Shown here piece after piece: positions 46,847-56,055 of a stretch of 64,000 bases of DNA. The stretch is from positions 620,001 through 684,000 of the forward strand of contig NZ_JACHNU010000001.1 in assembly GCF_014199525.1 (NCBI RefSeq), read 5' to 3'. The notes below the pieces were generated by a model. It saw only the letters and a list, made by a program, of their open reading frames with translations, made no database searches and was not told the DNA's origin. The stretch is from Conexibacter arvalis. GTDB lineage: Bacteria; Actinomycetota; Thermoleophilia; Solirubrobacterales; Solirubrobacteraceae. Numbering within the stretch: the stretch's first letter is position 1; every line of letters begins with the position of its first letter. A program made the translations under genes and the position numbers.

Positions 46847-47605
46847 ATGGCAACCGTCTACGCGATCGCGAATCAGAAGGGCGGCGTCGGCAAGACCACG
46901 ACCGCGGTCAACCTCGCAGCGTGCATCGCCGAGGCCGGCTACGAAGCGCTGCTGATCGACATGGACGCCCAGGCGAACGCGACCGTCGGCCTCGGCATCG
47001 CGAAGGACAGCGAGCCGAGCGTCTACGACGTGCTCGCCGGTGATGCGACGATGGAGGAGGCGATCCGGCCGACCGGCATCGAGCACCTCTCGCTCGTCCC
47101 GGCGAGCCCCGATCTCGCGGGCGCCTCGGTCGAGCTGCCGCGGATCGAGAACTCCGAGGTGCGGCTGCGCGAGGCGATCGCCCCGATCCGCGACCGCTAC
47201 ACCTTCACGATCCTCGACTGCCCGCCGTCGCTGGGCCCGTTGACGGTCAACGCCCTCGTCGCCGCCGATCGCGTGATCGTGCCGGTGCAGGCCGAGTACT
47301 TCGCGCTGGAGGGCCTCGCGGGCCTGCTCGACACCCTCGGCCTGATCCAGCGTGAGCTCAACCCCCGCCTCACGATCGCCGGGATGCTCCTGACGATGCA
47401 CGACGGCCGCACCCGGCTGGCGCAGGACGTCGAGCGCGAGGTCAGGGAGCACTTCCCGACGCTCGTCTTCGACACCGTGATCCCGCGCAACATCCGCGTC
47501 GGCGAGGCGCCCAGCTTCGGGCGCCCGGTGATCCACCACGATCCCCATTGCGCCGGGTCGGACGCCTACTTCGAGCTTGCGAAGGAGGTGGCGGCACGTG
47601 GCTGA
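46847..47605 (+). CDS. parA: Chromosome partitioning ATPase ParA/Soj
   Basis: 252 residues, ATG start with AAGGA seven bases before. Deviant Walker A IANQKGGVGKTTTAVNLAA, DMDAQANAT, FTILDCPPSLGPLTVNALVAA and VPVQAEYFALEG are all present. It works with ParB to segregate the origin. A TAGAGT box at 46736-46741 may be its -10. The gene overlaps parB by 8 bases. Confidence 0.97.
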   Translation: MATVYAIANQKGGVGKTTTAVNLAACIAEAGYEALLIDMDAQANATVGLGIAKDSEPSVYDVLAGDATMEEAIRPTGIEHLSLVPASPDLAGASVELPRIENSEVRLREAIAPIRDRYTFTILDCPPSLGPLTVNALVAADRVIVPVQAEYFALEGLAGLLDTLGLIQRELNPRLTIAGMLLTMHDGRTRLAQDVEREVREHFPTLVFDTVIPRNIRVGEAPSFGRPVIHHDPHCAGSDAYFELAKEVAARG

Positions 47606-48488
47606 GAAGTCGCGCGGGATGGGCCGCGGGCTGTCGGCGATCCTGTCGGCGGCGCCGAGAGAGGACGGCGAGGAGCTGCGCACGCTCCCGGTCGACCTGA
47701 TCGCGCCCAACCCCAACCAGCCGCGGCGCAGCTTCGACGAGGAGGCGCTCGTCGCGCTCGCCGAGTCGCTGAAGGCGCGCGGCGTGCTCCAGCCGGTGCT
47801 CGTGCGTCCCGTCGCCGGCGGCGGCTTCGAGCTGATCGCCGGCGAGCGGCGGTGGCGCGCGGCGCGGATCGCCGGCCTCGCCGAGATCCCCGCGATCGTC
47901 CGCCAGCACGACGACGCGGCCTCGCTCGAGCTGGCCGTCATCGAGAACATGGCGCGCGAGGACCTCAACCCCGTCGACGAGGCGCGCGCCTGCGCCGCGC
48001 TCGTCGAGGAGCTGAACCTGACGCGCGAGGACGTCGGCCGGCGCGTCGGCCGCAGCCGCGTCGCGGTCTCCAACCTGATCCGGCTGCTCGACCTGCCCGA
48101 CGAGGCGCTGACGCTGCTGGAGCGCGGCGAGCTGACCGAGGGCCACGGCCGGGCGCTGCTGCTGGCGACCGAGCACGACGACCGGCGGCGCCTCGCCCGC
48201 GACACCGTCGTCAACGGCTGGTCGGTCCGCGAGCTGGAGCGGCGCGCCCGGCATGCCGCCGAGGTCGCCGCGGACGCACCGCGCGTCCCGCGCCGAGCGG
48301 CCGCTCCAAGGATCCATCCCGACCAGCAGCACGCGATCGAGCGCCTGTCGGACACCTTCTCGCAGGCGGTCGGCTCCGACGTGAGAGTCGCGGCGCAGGG
48401 CAGCGGATACCGCGTCCAGCTGACGTTCGAGTCGATCGAGGAGGCGCTCGAGATCGCCCGCCGACTGGGCGTCGAAGCGGTTCTGTGA
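47598..48488 (+). CDS. parB: Chromosome partitioning protein ParB/Spo0J
   Basis: 296 residues. The GTG start at 47598 is preceded by AAGGAGGTG. MGRGLSAIL (ParA-stimulating N-terminus), LIAPNPNQPRR, GFELIAGERRWRAARIAGL (CTP-binding GERRxR), IENMAREDLNPVDEARAC and the helix-turn-helix DVGRRVGRSRVAVSNLIRLL are seen, with a C-terminal dimer domain. No intact parS is found in the window; the split site at 45587 is the nearest candidate. Confidence 0.97.
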   Translation: MAEKSRGMGRGLSAILSAAPREDGEELRTLPVDLIAPNPNQPRRSFDEEALVALAESLKARGVLQPVLVRPVAGGGFELIAGERRWRAARIAGLAEIPAIVRQHDDAASLELAVIENMAREDLNPVDEARACAALVEELNLTREDVGRRVGRSRVAVSNLIRLLDLPDEALTLLERGELTEGHGRALLLATEHDDRRRLARDTVVNGWSVRELERRARHAAEVAADAPRVPRRAAAPRIHPDQQHAIERLSDTFSQAVGSDVRVAAQGSGYRVQLTFESIEEALEIARRLGVEAVL

Positions 48489-48519
48489 GGTCACCACGCA
48501 CGAGATGGCCTCGGCCCGC

Positions 48520-48525
48520 TAGAAT
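48520..48525 (+). promoter_or_regulatory. -10 box TAGAAT for tRNA-Ile
   Basis: TAGAAT, 11 bp upstream of the mature tRNA 5' end; -35 not clear. Confidence 0.55.
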
Positions 48526-48536
48526 CGCGCTTCGCG

Positions 48537-48610
<74 letters not shown>

Positions 48611-48614
48611 CTCC

Positions 48615-48639
48615 ACGAGGCCCGCGTCGCGGGCCTCGT
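48615..48639 (+). terminator. Hairpin after tRNA-Ile
   Basis: Perfect 11-bp stem ACGAGGCCCGC/GCGGGCCTCGT with a 3-nt loop, 4 bp after the tRNA, followed by CTCGTCCTT (weak T content). Confidence 0.75.
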
Positions 48640-48665
48640 CTCGTCCTTGGGGTCGCCGCAGCGCG

Positions 48666-48694
48666 TTCGAGCTTCCCGGATCGCTGCCTATACT
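48666..48694 (+). promoter_or_regulatory. Promoter of the BFN-domain gene
   Basis: TTCGAG (48666-48671), 17 bp, TATACT (48689-48694): good -10, partial -35, ideal spacing. Confidence 0.6.
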
Positions 48695-48719
48695 TGGATC
48701 TCACCCCAGGCTTAGGAGC

Positions 48720-49217
48720 ATGGAAGTGCAGGAAATGGTCATCTACGGCGTCAGCTTCGACATGGTCGGCAAGCAGCCGATCGTGCTGCTGAAGACCGTC
48801 GACAGCAACAAGTTCCTGCCGATCTGGATCGGTCACCCCGAGGCCGCCGCGATCCTGATGAAGCTTCAGGGCGCGACGACGCCCCGGCCGATGACGCACG
48901 ACCTCCTCTCCGAGATGCTGTCGGAGCTCGACGTCAACTGCTCGCGCGTCTCGGTCACCGAGCTGCGCGAGAACACCTTCTACGCCTCGATCACGCTCAG
49001 CGTCAACGGCCGCGAGCTGGAGATCGACTCCCGCCCGAGCGACGCGCTCGCGCTCGCGGTCCGCTCCGGCGCGCCGATCTTCGCGGCCGAAGAGGTGATC
49101 GCGGAGTCGGCGATCGAGTTCGAGCACGAGGTCGAGGACACCGAAGAGGTCGTCGAGAAGTTCAAGGACTTCCTCGACCAGGTCACGCCGGAGGACTTCG
49201 CCGGCGGCGAGAGCTGA
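48720..49217 (+). CDS. Bifunctional nuclease (BFN, DUF151) domain protein
   Basis: 165 residues. The BFN fold is seen in VSFDMVGKQPIVLLKTVDSNKFLPIWIG and SRPSDALALAVRSGAPIFAAEEV, the two signature blocks. Family members act as non-specific nucleases or, more often, have unknown roles. Start: the ATG at 48720 lies only one or two bases from AGGAG, so the in-frame GTG at 48726, seven bases from it, may be the true start. An acidic C-terminal tail follows the domain. Confidence 0.9.
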   Translation: MEVQEMVIYGVSFDMVGKQPIVLLKTVDSNKFLPIWIGHPEAAAILMKLQGATTPRPMTHDLLSEMLSELDVNCSRVSVTELRENTFYASITLSVNGRELEIDSRPSDALALAVRSGAPIFAAEEVIAESAIEFEHEVEDTEEVVEKFKDFLDQVTPEDFAGGES

Positions 49218-49280
49218 CGGCGCGCGCGCACCGCTCCACGCCGGCGACCGGTCGCCGGTCGGCCACGGCGCGCCGACTCC

Positions 49281-50666
49281 TCAGCGGTCCTGCTCGGCGC
49301 GCTGCTGCGACGCCTGGCGGCGGGGCAGCTCGACGACCCGCGCCAGCTCCTCCGCGCCGGGCTCCTGCCCGTTGGCGGCCGCGAGCGGGGGCGCCGGCTC
49401 CATGCCGGTGAGCGTGCCGTAGAGCGCGACCTGCTCGGCGACGACCGCGCCGATCCGCCGGATGCCCTCGCGGATCTCGTCCTCGCTGACGCCGGAGAAG
49501 TTCAGCCGCATCGAGGAGCCGCCGCGGCCGTCGAGGTAGGCCTGGCGACCGGGCACGAAGGCGACGTTGTCGCGCAGCGCGCGGGCGAGCAGATCGGTCG
49601 TGTCGATGTAGTCCGGCAGCGTCGCCCAGATGAACATGCCGCCCTTGGGTCGCGTCCACTGCGCCTCGCGCGGGAAGTGCTCGGCGAGCGCGTCGAACAT
49701 CACGTCGCGGCGGCGGCGGTAGACGTCGCGCAGCGAGTGGACGTAGCGCTGCCAGTCGCCCGCCGAGAAGTAGGTGCTGACGAACAGCTGCGTCAGCGAC
49801 GACGAGCAGAGGTCGGCCGCCTGCTTGCCGATGTTCATCTTCTGCAGCACCGGCCGCGGCGCCGCGGCCCAGCCGAGGCGGATGCCGGGCGAGAGGATCT
49901 TCGAGAAGGTGCCGAGGTAGATGACGAACTCGCCGCCGTCGAGCGCGTAGAGCGGCGGCAGCGGCTCGCCCTCGTAGCGCAGCATCCCGTACGGGTTGTC
50001 CTCCAGCACGAGCAGCTCGCGCTCGTGGGCGATCCGCACCAGGCGCTGACGGCGCGGCAGCGACATCGTCACGCCGCCCGGGTTCTGGAACGTCGGGATC
50101 GTGTAGATGAACTTCGGCCGGCGCCCCTCGCGCTCGAGCCGGTCGAGCGTCTCCTCCAGCTCGTCGATCCGCATCCCGTCGGCATCCATCGAGATCTGCA
50201 CGACGTCGGCCTGGTAGGAGCAGAAGGTCGGGACGGCGCCGGGATAGGTCGGCGCCTCGGCGACGATCACGTCGCCGGGATCGATCAGCGTCTTGCAGAC
50301 GAGGTCGATCACCTGCTGGCCGCCGGTCGTGACGAGCAGCTCGTCGGCCGTCACCTGCATCCCCTCGGCCGCCATCACGGCCTGGATGCACGCGTCGATG
50401 TCGTCGATCCCCTCGGTCGGGCCGTACTGCAGCGAGCGGGCGAGCGCCTCGCTCGCGATCGTCTGCATCACGCCGGCGTAGGTGTCGCGCGGGAACGACG
50501 AGGTGTCGGGGAGGCCGCCGGCGAGCGAGATCACCTCGGGACGCTGCGTGAGCGCCATCAGGTCCCGCATCGCGGAGGATTTCATCACCTGGGTGCGCGA
50601 GGAGAACAGCGCCGCGTAGCGCTCGATGTCACGGGCGTTCGATCGGGTCGGTTCTCTTCGCGTCAT
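49281..50666 (-). CDS. PLP-dependent aminotransferase, class I/II (LysN/ARO8-like)
   Basis: 461 residues. Fold-type I features: SLAGGLPDTSSFP near the start, ELLVTTGGQQVIDLV, YTIPTFQNPGGVTM, EDNPYGMLRYEG, and the PLP lysine in LGTFSKILSPGIRLGW. This pattern is that of 2-aminoadipate or aromatic/branched aminotransferases (LysN/MocR-like domain without the GntR part). The exact substrate cannot be told. The last 45 residues are variable. Divergent from the gene at 50769. Confidence 0.9.
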   Translation of the reverse strand: MTRREPTRSNARDIERYAALFSSRTQVMKSSAMRDLMALTQRPEVISLAGGLPDTSSFPRDTYAGVMQTIASEALARSLQYGPTEGIDDIDACIQAVMAAEGMQVTADELLVTTGGQQVIDLVCKTLIDPGDVIVAEAPTYPGAVPTFCSYQADVVQISMDADGMRIDELEETLDRLEREGRRPKFIYTIPTFQNPGGVTMSLPRRQRLVRIAHERELLVLEDNPYGMLRYEGEPLPPLYALDGGEFVIYLGTFSKILSPGIRLGWAAAPRPVLQKMNIGKQAADLCSSSLTQLFVSTYFSAGDWQRYVHSLRDVYRRRRDVMFDALAEHFPREAQWTRPKGGMFIWATLPDYIDTTDLLARALRDNVAFVPGRQAYLDGRGGSSMRLNFSGVSEDEIREGIRRIGAVVAEQVALYGTLTGMEPAPPLAAANGQEPGAEELARVVELPRRQASQQRAEQDR

Positions 50667-50768
50667 GGCGGGCCTCGCCGGTCCTCTCGCTCTGGACTTC
50701 GCCGCAACGGACCGAACACCTCGCCCCGTCGACTATCGTCATGCTTCTTTTTCAAGCTACCGGACCCG

Positions 50769-51359
50769 ATGACACTCTTCCTCGCCATCTGCCTCGGAAT
50801 CGGTCTCGCGCTCGGCGTGGGGCTGCGCCCGTTCCTGCCCGCCCTCCTGATCGGCGCGCTCGCGCGCGGCGACATCGGCATCGACTTCAGCGGGACCGAT
50901 CTCTCCTTCCTCGAGTCGCCGGCCTTCCTGCTCGCGCTGCTGCTCGGCGTGATCGCGCTGGTGATCGCGGAGCGCCGGCTCGGGCCCGACAGAGTCGAGG
51001 CGGGCCCGGCCGGAGCGGTCGTAGCGGGCGTCGCGCTCGGGCTCGGCGCGCTCTACTTCGCCGGCGCGCTGGCCGACGACGACTACGCCTGGTGGCCGGG
51101 GATCGTCGGCGGCCTGCTGTGCGCGGCGCTGGCGGTCGCGACGGCGCGGGTCTTCTTCCGCCGCACGCGGGCGCGGCTCGACGCCGAGGCGCAGCGGGCG
51201 CTCCCCGTCTACGCCGAGGGGGCGGGCCTCGTGATCGCAGGCCTCTCGATCCTGTTCGCCCCGCTGGCGCTGATCGCGCTCGCCTTCGTCGCCTGGCTGC
51301 TGCTCGGCCAGCGCAGACGCGAGGGCCAGAAGTACGCCGGCCTGCGCGTCCTGCGGTGA
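50769..51359 (+). CDS. DUF4126-type membrane protein
   Basis: 196 residues, about five hydrophobic segments (LAICLGIGLALGVGLRPFLPALLIG at the N-terminus; LLALLLGVIALVIAE; GAVVAGVALGLGALYFAGAL; IVGGLLCAALAVATA; GLVIAGLSILFAPLALIALA). The GLRPFLP...ALARGD pattern suggests the DUF4126 family. No enzymatic motif. No clear Shine-Dalgarno. It ends 16 bp before the phosphodiesterase gene and is likely co-transcribed. Confidence 0.8.
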   Translation: MTLFLAICLGIGLALGVGLRPFLPALLIGALARGDIGIDFSGTDLSFLESPAFLLALLLGVIALVIAERRLGPDRVEAGPAGAVVAGVALGLGALYFAGALADDDYAWWPGIVGGLLCAALAVATARVFFRRTRARLDAEAQRALPVYAEGAGLVIAGLSILFAPLALIALAFVAWLLLGQRRREGQKYAGLRVLR

Positions 51360-51375
51360 GCGGCGGGGCCGGCTG

Positions 51376-52857
51376 ATGCCGCGCAAGCTCGTCCTCACCG
51401 TCATCGACGGCATGAAGCCGGCGATGCTGGAGCGGGCGATCGCGACCGGGCGGGCGCCGACGCTGAAGGCGATCCGCGACCGCGGCGCCTACGTCGACGA
51501 CTGCGTCGCCGCCTTCCCGTCGGTGACGCCGGTCTGCGCCGCCAGCATCGCGACCGGCGCGACGCCCGACGCGCACGAGATCCCGAGCATGAACTGGTTC
51601 TCGCGCGAGGAGGGCCGCTACGTCGAGTACGGCTCGTCGTTCTCGGCCTCGCGCAAGTTCGGCGTCCTGCGCTCGCTGACCGACACCGTCTACAACATGA
51701 ACGCGCGCCATCTCTCGCGCGCGACGCCGACCGTCTTCGAGCTGCTCGACGACGCCGGGGTGCGGACCGCCGGCACGACGTACCTGATGTACCGCGGTCG
51801 CCACGAGCACCACGTGACGACCGACACGCCGCTCGCCCGGATCGCCAACGCGACCGTCTTCAGGGAGCCGGTGATGGGACCGCGCGAGCTGTTCTACGCC
51901 GATCTCTTCGCGAGCCGGCGGACCGGCTGCCGGGGCCAGTTCGGGATGCCGGGCGCCCGCGACGCCCACACCGGCTGCGTCGGCGCCTACCTGGAGGAGC
52001 ACGACCTCTACGACTTCATGCTCTTCTCGCTGCCCGACAACGACACCTGGTCGCACCGCAACGGACCGCACGCGCAGGCGACGTCGATAGCGGCCGCAGA
52101 CCGCCAGCTGGAGCGGCTCGTCCACGCCGGCGGCGGGCTCGACCGCTTCCTCGACGAGCACGCGATGATCGTGATGGCCGACCACTCGCACACCCAGGTC
52201 GAGCGGCGGATCCGGCTCGAGCCCGCCTTCGCCGACTGGTCGCTGGCGCGCCCGAACGGCGGCGGCTCGACCGACGGGGAGATCGCGATCAGCCCGGCGC
52301 AGCGCTCGGCGATGATCTACGTGCTCGCCGAGGAGCGGCGGTCGCAGCGTGCGGCCGAGGCGGCGAAGGTCGCGCTCGGCGTCCCCGGCGTCGACCTCGC
52401 GATGCGCCGCGCCGCCCCGCGCGAGGGCGTGATCGAAAGCGAGCGCGGCGAGCTGCACTTCGCGCCCGGCGGCGACCTGGTCGACCTGCGCGGCCGCCGC
52501 TGGAGCGTCGACGGCGAGCTGGCGGCGATCGGCGGGAGGATCGAGGACGGCCGCCTGCTGTCGTCCGACTACCCCGACGCGCTCGGGCGCGTCTGGTCGG
52601 CGCTCACCTGCCCGACCGCCGGCGACGTGCTGCTGTCGGCCGGTCCCGGCTGGGAGTTCGTCGACTGGGGCGGCGCCGCGCACGTCGGCGGCGGCAGCCA
52701 TGGCTCGCTCCATCGCAGCGACTCGCTCGGCGCACTGCTGTGGTGCGGCGTCGGCCCGGCCCGGCGCGACGCGCGCGAGCAGTGGACGGTCCGCGACGCC
52801 TTCCCGATGGTCGCCGAGCACTTCGGCGTCGCGGCGCCGGCCGGCACCGCGCGCTGA
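51376..52857 (+). CDS. Alkaline phosphatase-superfamily phosphodiesterase (type I nucleotide pyrophosphatase-like)
   Basis: 493 residues. Metal-binding and catalytic features: LVLTVIDGMKPAML (Asp), FPSVTPVCAASIATG (Thr/Ser nucleophile region), LPDNDTWSHRNGP, IVMADHSHTQ and GGSHGSLHRSD. No signal peptide is seen, so a cytosolic location is likely. The substrate is unknown. It uses almost no AGA codons. Ends 82 bp before gtrA. Confidence 0.85.
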   Translation: MPRKLVLTVIDGMKPAMLERAIATGRAPTLKAIRDRGAYVDDCVAAFPSVTPVCAASIATGATPDAHEIPSMNWFSREEGRYVEYGSSFSASRKFGVLRSLTDTVYNMNARHLSRATPTVFELLDDAGVRTAGTTYLMYRGRHEHHVTTDTPLARIANATVFREPVMGPRELFYADLFASRRTGCRGQFGMPGARDAHTGCVGAYLEEHDLYDFMLFSLPDNDTWSHRNGPHAQATSIAAADRQLERLVHAGGGLDRFLDEHAMIVMADHSHTQVERRIRLEPAFADWSLARPNGGGSTDGEIAISPAQRSAMIYVLAEERRSQRAAEAAKVALGVPGVDLAMRRAAPREGVIESERGELHFAPGGDLVDLRGRRWSVDGELAAIGGRIEDGRLLSSDYPDALGRVWSALTCPTAGDVLLSAGPGWEFVDWGGAAHVGGGSHGSLHRSDSLGALLWCGVGPARRDAREQWTVRDAFPMVAEHFGVAAPAGTAR

Positions 52858-52926
52858 CGCGCCCGACGGCGCCCCGCTGGGGGTCGCCGGCGCGCGTTCT
52901 CATCTGAGCTTCGGCCGACAGCGGGG

Positions 52927-52932
52927 TACGCT
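52927..52932 (+). promoter_or_regulatory. -10 box TACGCT placed for leaderless gtrA mRNA
   Basis: TACGCT ends seven bases before the gtrA ATG; no Shine-Dalgarno is present. Confidence 0.5.
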
Positions 52933-52939
52933 GTTCCGG

Positions 52940-53386
52940 ATGTCAGAGGAAGCGACCGTCGCCGTCCTGCCGCTCCACCGCCGCCTGCGGCACGGTCTGA
53001 GGCACCCCCGCAACTGGCTGCAGCTGGTCCGCTTCGGCCTCGTCGGCGCGAGCGGCTACGTCGTCAACCTCGCCGTCTTCACGCTCGCGGTCCACCCGCT
53101 CGGCGTCGGCTACCGCGTCGCGGCCGTGCTGGCCTTCGTCGTCTCGGTGCTGAACAACTTCTGGTGGAACCGCCACTGGACCTTCGCCGCCCGCGACGGG
53201 CATGCCGGCTTCCAGGCGGCCCGCTTCTTCCTCGTCAGCGTGATGGCGTTCGGCTTCAGCTACGGCGTGCTCGTCGCGCTGGTCGAGGGCGCCGGCCTGC
53301 CGAAGGTGCTCGCGCAGGCGCTCGCGATCGTCGCCGCGACGCCGTTGAACTTCCTCGGCCAGAAGCTCTGGAGCTTCCGGCGATGA
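52940..53386 (+). CDS. GtrA family membrane protein
   Basis: 148 residues with four membrane helices (about 31-52, 58-77, 99-118, 123-142). Family motifs are VRFGLVGASGYVVNLAVF, NNFWWNRHWTF and TPLNFLGQKLWSF. GtrA proteins take part in moving lipid-linked sugars across the membrane. The next gene overlaps by ATGA and has the look of a lipid-sugar-dependent glycosyltransferase, which fits. Confidence 0.93.
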   Translation: MSEEATVAVLPLHRRLRHGLRHPRNWLQLVRFGLVGASGYVVNLAVFTLAVHPLGVGYRVAAVLAFVVSVLNNFWWNRHWTFAARDGHAGFQAARFFLVSVMAFGFSYGVLVALVEGAGLPKVLAQALAIVAATPLNFLGQKLWSFRR

Positions 53387-55272
53387 GGCGGGCCGCGGCG
53401 CTGATCGCCGCGGTCGCGCTGGTGGCGGTGCTGATCTGCGCGCCGCCGTTCGCGGCGCCGGCGGCGGCGCAGAGCGTGCCCGGCGCGACGACCGCCGCGA
53501 CGGAGGCGATGCCGCCGCCGCTCGTCAAGCCGGCGCAGCTCGGAGCGACGGTGCAGGGGGCGACGGCCGCGACCGCGCCGCCGTCGGGCGCGACGAGCAC
53601 CCCGACGGAGACCGACCCGAACGCGCTCGCGACGCCGCCGAGCCCGGCGATCCCGCCGCCCGGGCGCCGCCTCAGCGCCAGACAGGCGATCGCGATCGCC
53701 GACGCGATCCCGAAGATCAGAGCGGAGGTCGCCGACCACCCCGGCTCCTATCCGACGGCGTACACGAAGGGCGCGGTGCAGTGGCAGGTCAGCTACTTCT
53801 CCAGAGATCGCCGCGAGATCGGGCAGGTGCTGATCGACGACCTGACCGGCGAGGTGCGCGAGGCGTGGACCGGCTACCAGGTGCCGTGGACGATGGCCCG
53901 CGGCTACGAGGGCGCCTTCGGCCGGCGCGTCAACGCCTGGTACGTGTGGGGCCCGATGTGCCTCCTGTTCGTCGCGCCGTTCGTGCCGTGGCGCCGACGG
54001 CCGTCGTGGCTGCACCTCGACCTGCTCGTCCTGCTCTCCTTCTCGGTCTCGCTCGCCTTCTTCAACGACGCGCGGATCGGGCTGTCGACGCCGCTGATCT
54101 ACCCGCCGCTGCTCTACTTCCTGCTGCGGATGCTGGCGGTCGCGCGGCGCGGCGGCCTGCGCCGCCCAGAGCCGCTGCGCCTGCTCGTGCCGGTCTCGTG
54201 GCTCGCGGTCGCGCTTGTCTTCCTGATCGGCTTCCGCGTCGGCCTCAACGTCACCAACTCGAACGTGATCGACGTCGGCTACTCCGGCGTGATCGGCGCC
54301 AACAAGCTGGTCGAGGGCGAGCCGCTCTATGGCGGCTGGCCGAGAGACAACGCCCACGGCGACACCTACGGCCCGGTCAACTACCTCGCCTACGTCCCCT
54401 TCGAGCGAATCTTCGGCTGGAGCGGGAGATGGGACGACCTGCCGGCCGCCCACGCCGCCGCCGTCGTCTTCGACCTGCTGACGATCGGCGCGCTGTTCCT
54501 GCTGGGGCGGCGGATCCGCGGCCCGTCGCTCGGCCTCGTGCTCGCCTACGCATGGGCCGCCTTCCCGTTCACGCTCTACGTCTCGACGACCAACGGCAAC
54601 GACGCGCTCGTCGCGCTGCTCGTCGTCTGCGCGCTGCTGGTCGCGCAGCGGCCGGCGGCGCGCGGGGCGGTCGCGGCGCTCGCCGGGCTGACGAAGTTCG
54701 CCCCGCTCGCGCTCGCGCCGCTGCTCGCGCGCACGCCGGTCGACGCGATCCCGCGCGGAGCGGCGAGCGCCCGCCGCGGCGTGCGGGCCTTCCTCGCGTA
54801 TGCGGCGGCGTTCGTCGTCGTCGCCGTCGTCGTGATGCTGCCGGTGATCGTGGAGGGCAACTGGCGGACCTTCTGGGACCACACGCTCGGCTTCCAGCGC
54901 GATCGCGGCTCGCCGTTCTCGATCTGGGGCCTGTGGGGCGGGCTCGACGTCGTCCAGACGGCGGTCCAGCTGGCGGCGGTCCTGTTCGCGGCGACGCTCG
55001 CGTTCGTGCCGCGCCGGCGGACGCTGATCCAGACGGCGGCGTTCGGCGCGGCGGTCCTGATCGCGCTCCAGCTGAGCCTGACCTACTGGTTCTACCTCTA
55101 CATCGTGTGGTTCTTCCCGCTCGTGCTGGTGGCGCTGCTCGGCCGCCACGACGGCGTCACGTGGCGCGGCGCGCCGGCCGCCGCTCCCGCGACCGCCGGC
55201 GCGCCGGGCTCAGCGGAAGCCGGCGGGGGCGGGGACGAGCAGCTGCTCGATCCCGTCGGCGCGCAGCGGTGA
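53383..55272 (+). CDS. Polytopic membrane protein, GT-C glycosyltransferase-like, with PepSY-like N-terminal domain
   Basis: 629 residues. An N-terminal signal-type helix (AALIAAVALVAVLICAPPF), a Pro/Thr/Ala-rich linker (30-95), then a small domain (about 100-175; SARQAIAIADAIPKIRAEV, VQWQVSYFSRDRREIGQVLI) that resembles PepSY modules. After that come about ten membrane helices with a GT-C/DUF2029 look: NVIDVGYSGVIGANKLVEG, YGPVNYLAYVPFE and STTNGNDALVALLVV. It probably uses polyprenyl-phosphate sugar from the GtrA partner; that is inference. Its 3' end overlaps ymdB on the opposite strand by 63 bp. Confidence 0.78.
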   Translation: MRRAAALIAAVALVAVLICAPPFAAPAAAQSVPGATTAATEAMPPPLVKPAQLGATVQGATAATAPPSGATSTPTETDPNALATPPSPAIPPPGRRLSARQAIAIADAIPKIRAEVADHPGSYPTAYTKGAVQWQVSYFSRDRREIGQVLIDDLTGEVREAWTGYQVPWTMARGYEGAFGRRVNAWYVWGPMCLLFVAPFVPWRRRPSWLHLDLLVLLSFSVSLAFFNDARIGLSTPLIYPPLLYFLLRMLAVARRGGLRRPEPLRLLVPVSWLAVALVFLIGFRVGLNVTNSNVIDVGYSGVIGANKLVEGEPLYGGWPRDNAHGDTYGPVNYLAYVPFERIFGWSGRWDDLPAAHAAAVVFDLLTIGALFLLGRRIRGPSLGLVLAYAWAAFPFTLYVSTTNGNDALVALLVVCALLVAQRPAARGAVAALAGLTKFAPLALAPLLARTPVDAIPRGAASARRGVRAFLAYAAAFVVVAVVVMLPVIVEGNWRTFWDHTLGFQRDRGSPFSIWGLWGGLDVVQTAVQLAAVLFAATLAFVPRRRTLIQTAAFGAAVLIALQLSLTYWFYLYIVWFFPLVLVALLGRHDGVTWRGAPAAAPATAGAPGSAEAGGGGDEQLLDPVGAQR

Positions 55273-55998
55273 GCTGCCGGTGATCACGACCGCGTTGAGC
55301 CACGGGTCGACGTCGGAGGGCTCGAAGCGGACCGGCATCTGCGTCACGAGCGCCTCGACCGCCTGCTCGCGCTTGACGCCGATGACGCCGCCGCGCGCGC
55401 CGGTCATGCCGACGTCGGTGACGTAGGCGGTCCCGCCGGGCAGGACGCGGGCGTCGGCGGTCGGCACGTGCGTGTGGGTCCCGACGACGGCCGTGACGCG
55501 CCCGTCGAGGTGCCAGCCCATCGCGACCTTCTCGCTCGTCGCCTCGGCGTGCATGTCGACGAGGACGTGGTCGACCCTGCCGCGCAGCGCGTGAAGCGCC
55601 GCGTCGGCCTCGGCGAACGCCGAGCGGCCGGCTCTCACGTAGAGGTTGCCGGAGAGGTTGACGACGCCGAGCCGCACGCCGGCGCGCTCGACGACGCAGT
55701 GGCCGTGGCCGGGCTGGCTCTTGAGGAAGTTGGCCGGGCGCAGGATCTCCGCCCGTTCGTCCAGATATGCGTAGATCGATCGCTGGCGATAGGTGTGGTT
55801 GCCGAGCGTGATCACGTCGACCCCGTTGGAGAACAGCTCGTCGGCGAGCTTGGGGGTGATGCCGGCGCCGCCGGCGACGTTCTCGCCGTTGACGACGACG
55901 AAGGTCGCGTCGTGCCGCTCGCGCAGCTCCGGCAGCAGGCGCAGCAGCAGGCGGCGGCCGGCGCTGCCGACGACGTCGCCGACGAAGAGGATGTTCAT
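55210..55998 (-). CDS. ymdB: YmdB-family metallophosphoesterase (2',3'-cyclic-nucleotide phosphodiesterase)
   Basis: 262 residues. The YmdB motifs are complete: [48 protein letters not shown] and [12 protein letters not shown], giving the dinuclear metal site. In Bacillus it controls motility and biofilm through cyclic nucleotides, so it could tie to the flagella here; that is inference. The tail overlaps the convergent upstream gene. In many bacteria the gene is near rny (RNase Y), which is not seen here. Confidence 0.93.
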   Translation of the reverse strand: MNILFVGDVVGSAGRRLLLRLLPELRERHDATFVVVNGENVAGGAGITPKLADELFSNGVDVITLGNHTYRQRSIYAYLDERAEILRPANFLKSQPGHGHCVVERAGVRLGVVNLSGNLYVRAGRSAFAEADAALHALRGRVDHVLVDMHAEATSEKVAMGWHLDGRVTAVVGTHTHVPTADARVLPGGTAYVTDVGMTGARGGVIGVKREQAVEALVTQMPVRFEPSDVDPWLNAVVITGSSPLRADGIEQLLVPAPAGFR

Positions 55999-56005
55999 GG
56001 CGGCG

Positions 56006-56011
56006 AGTATG
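56006..56011 (-). promoter_or_regulatory. -10 box CATACT for leaderless ymdB mRNA
   Basis: CATACT on the minus strand, seven bases from the ymdB ATG. Confidence 0.4.
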
Positions 56012-56043
56012 GCGACCTGCACCGCGCCGCGCCGCGCCCCGGT

Positions 56044-56049
56044 TAGCCT
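56044..56049 (+). promoter_or_regulatory. -10 box TAGCCT for leaderless ABC transporter mRNA
   Basis: TAGCCT ends six bases before the ATG at 56056; no Shine-Dalgarno. It is back to back with the ymdB promoter. Confidence 0.5.
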
Positions 56050-56055
56050 TGCGCG

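Noticed and set aside
53260-55149. 629-codon open frame antisense to the GT-C-like gene
   Set aside because: Arg/Glu/His-rich shadow; the plus-strand frame has membrane helices, a signal-type N-terminus and overlap coupling with gtrA.
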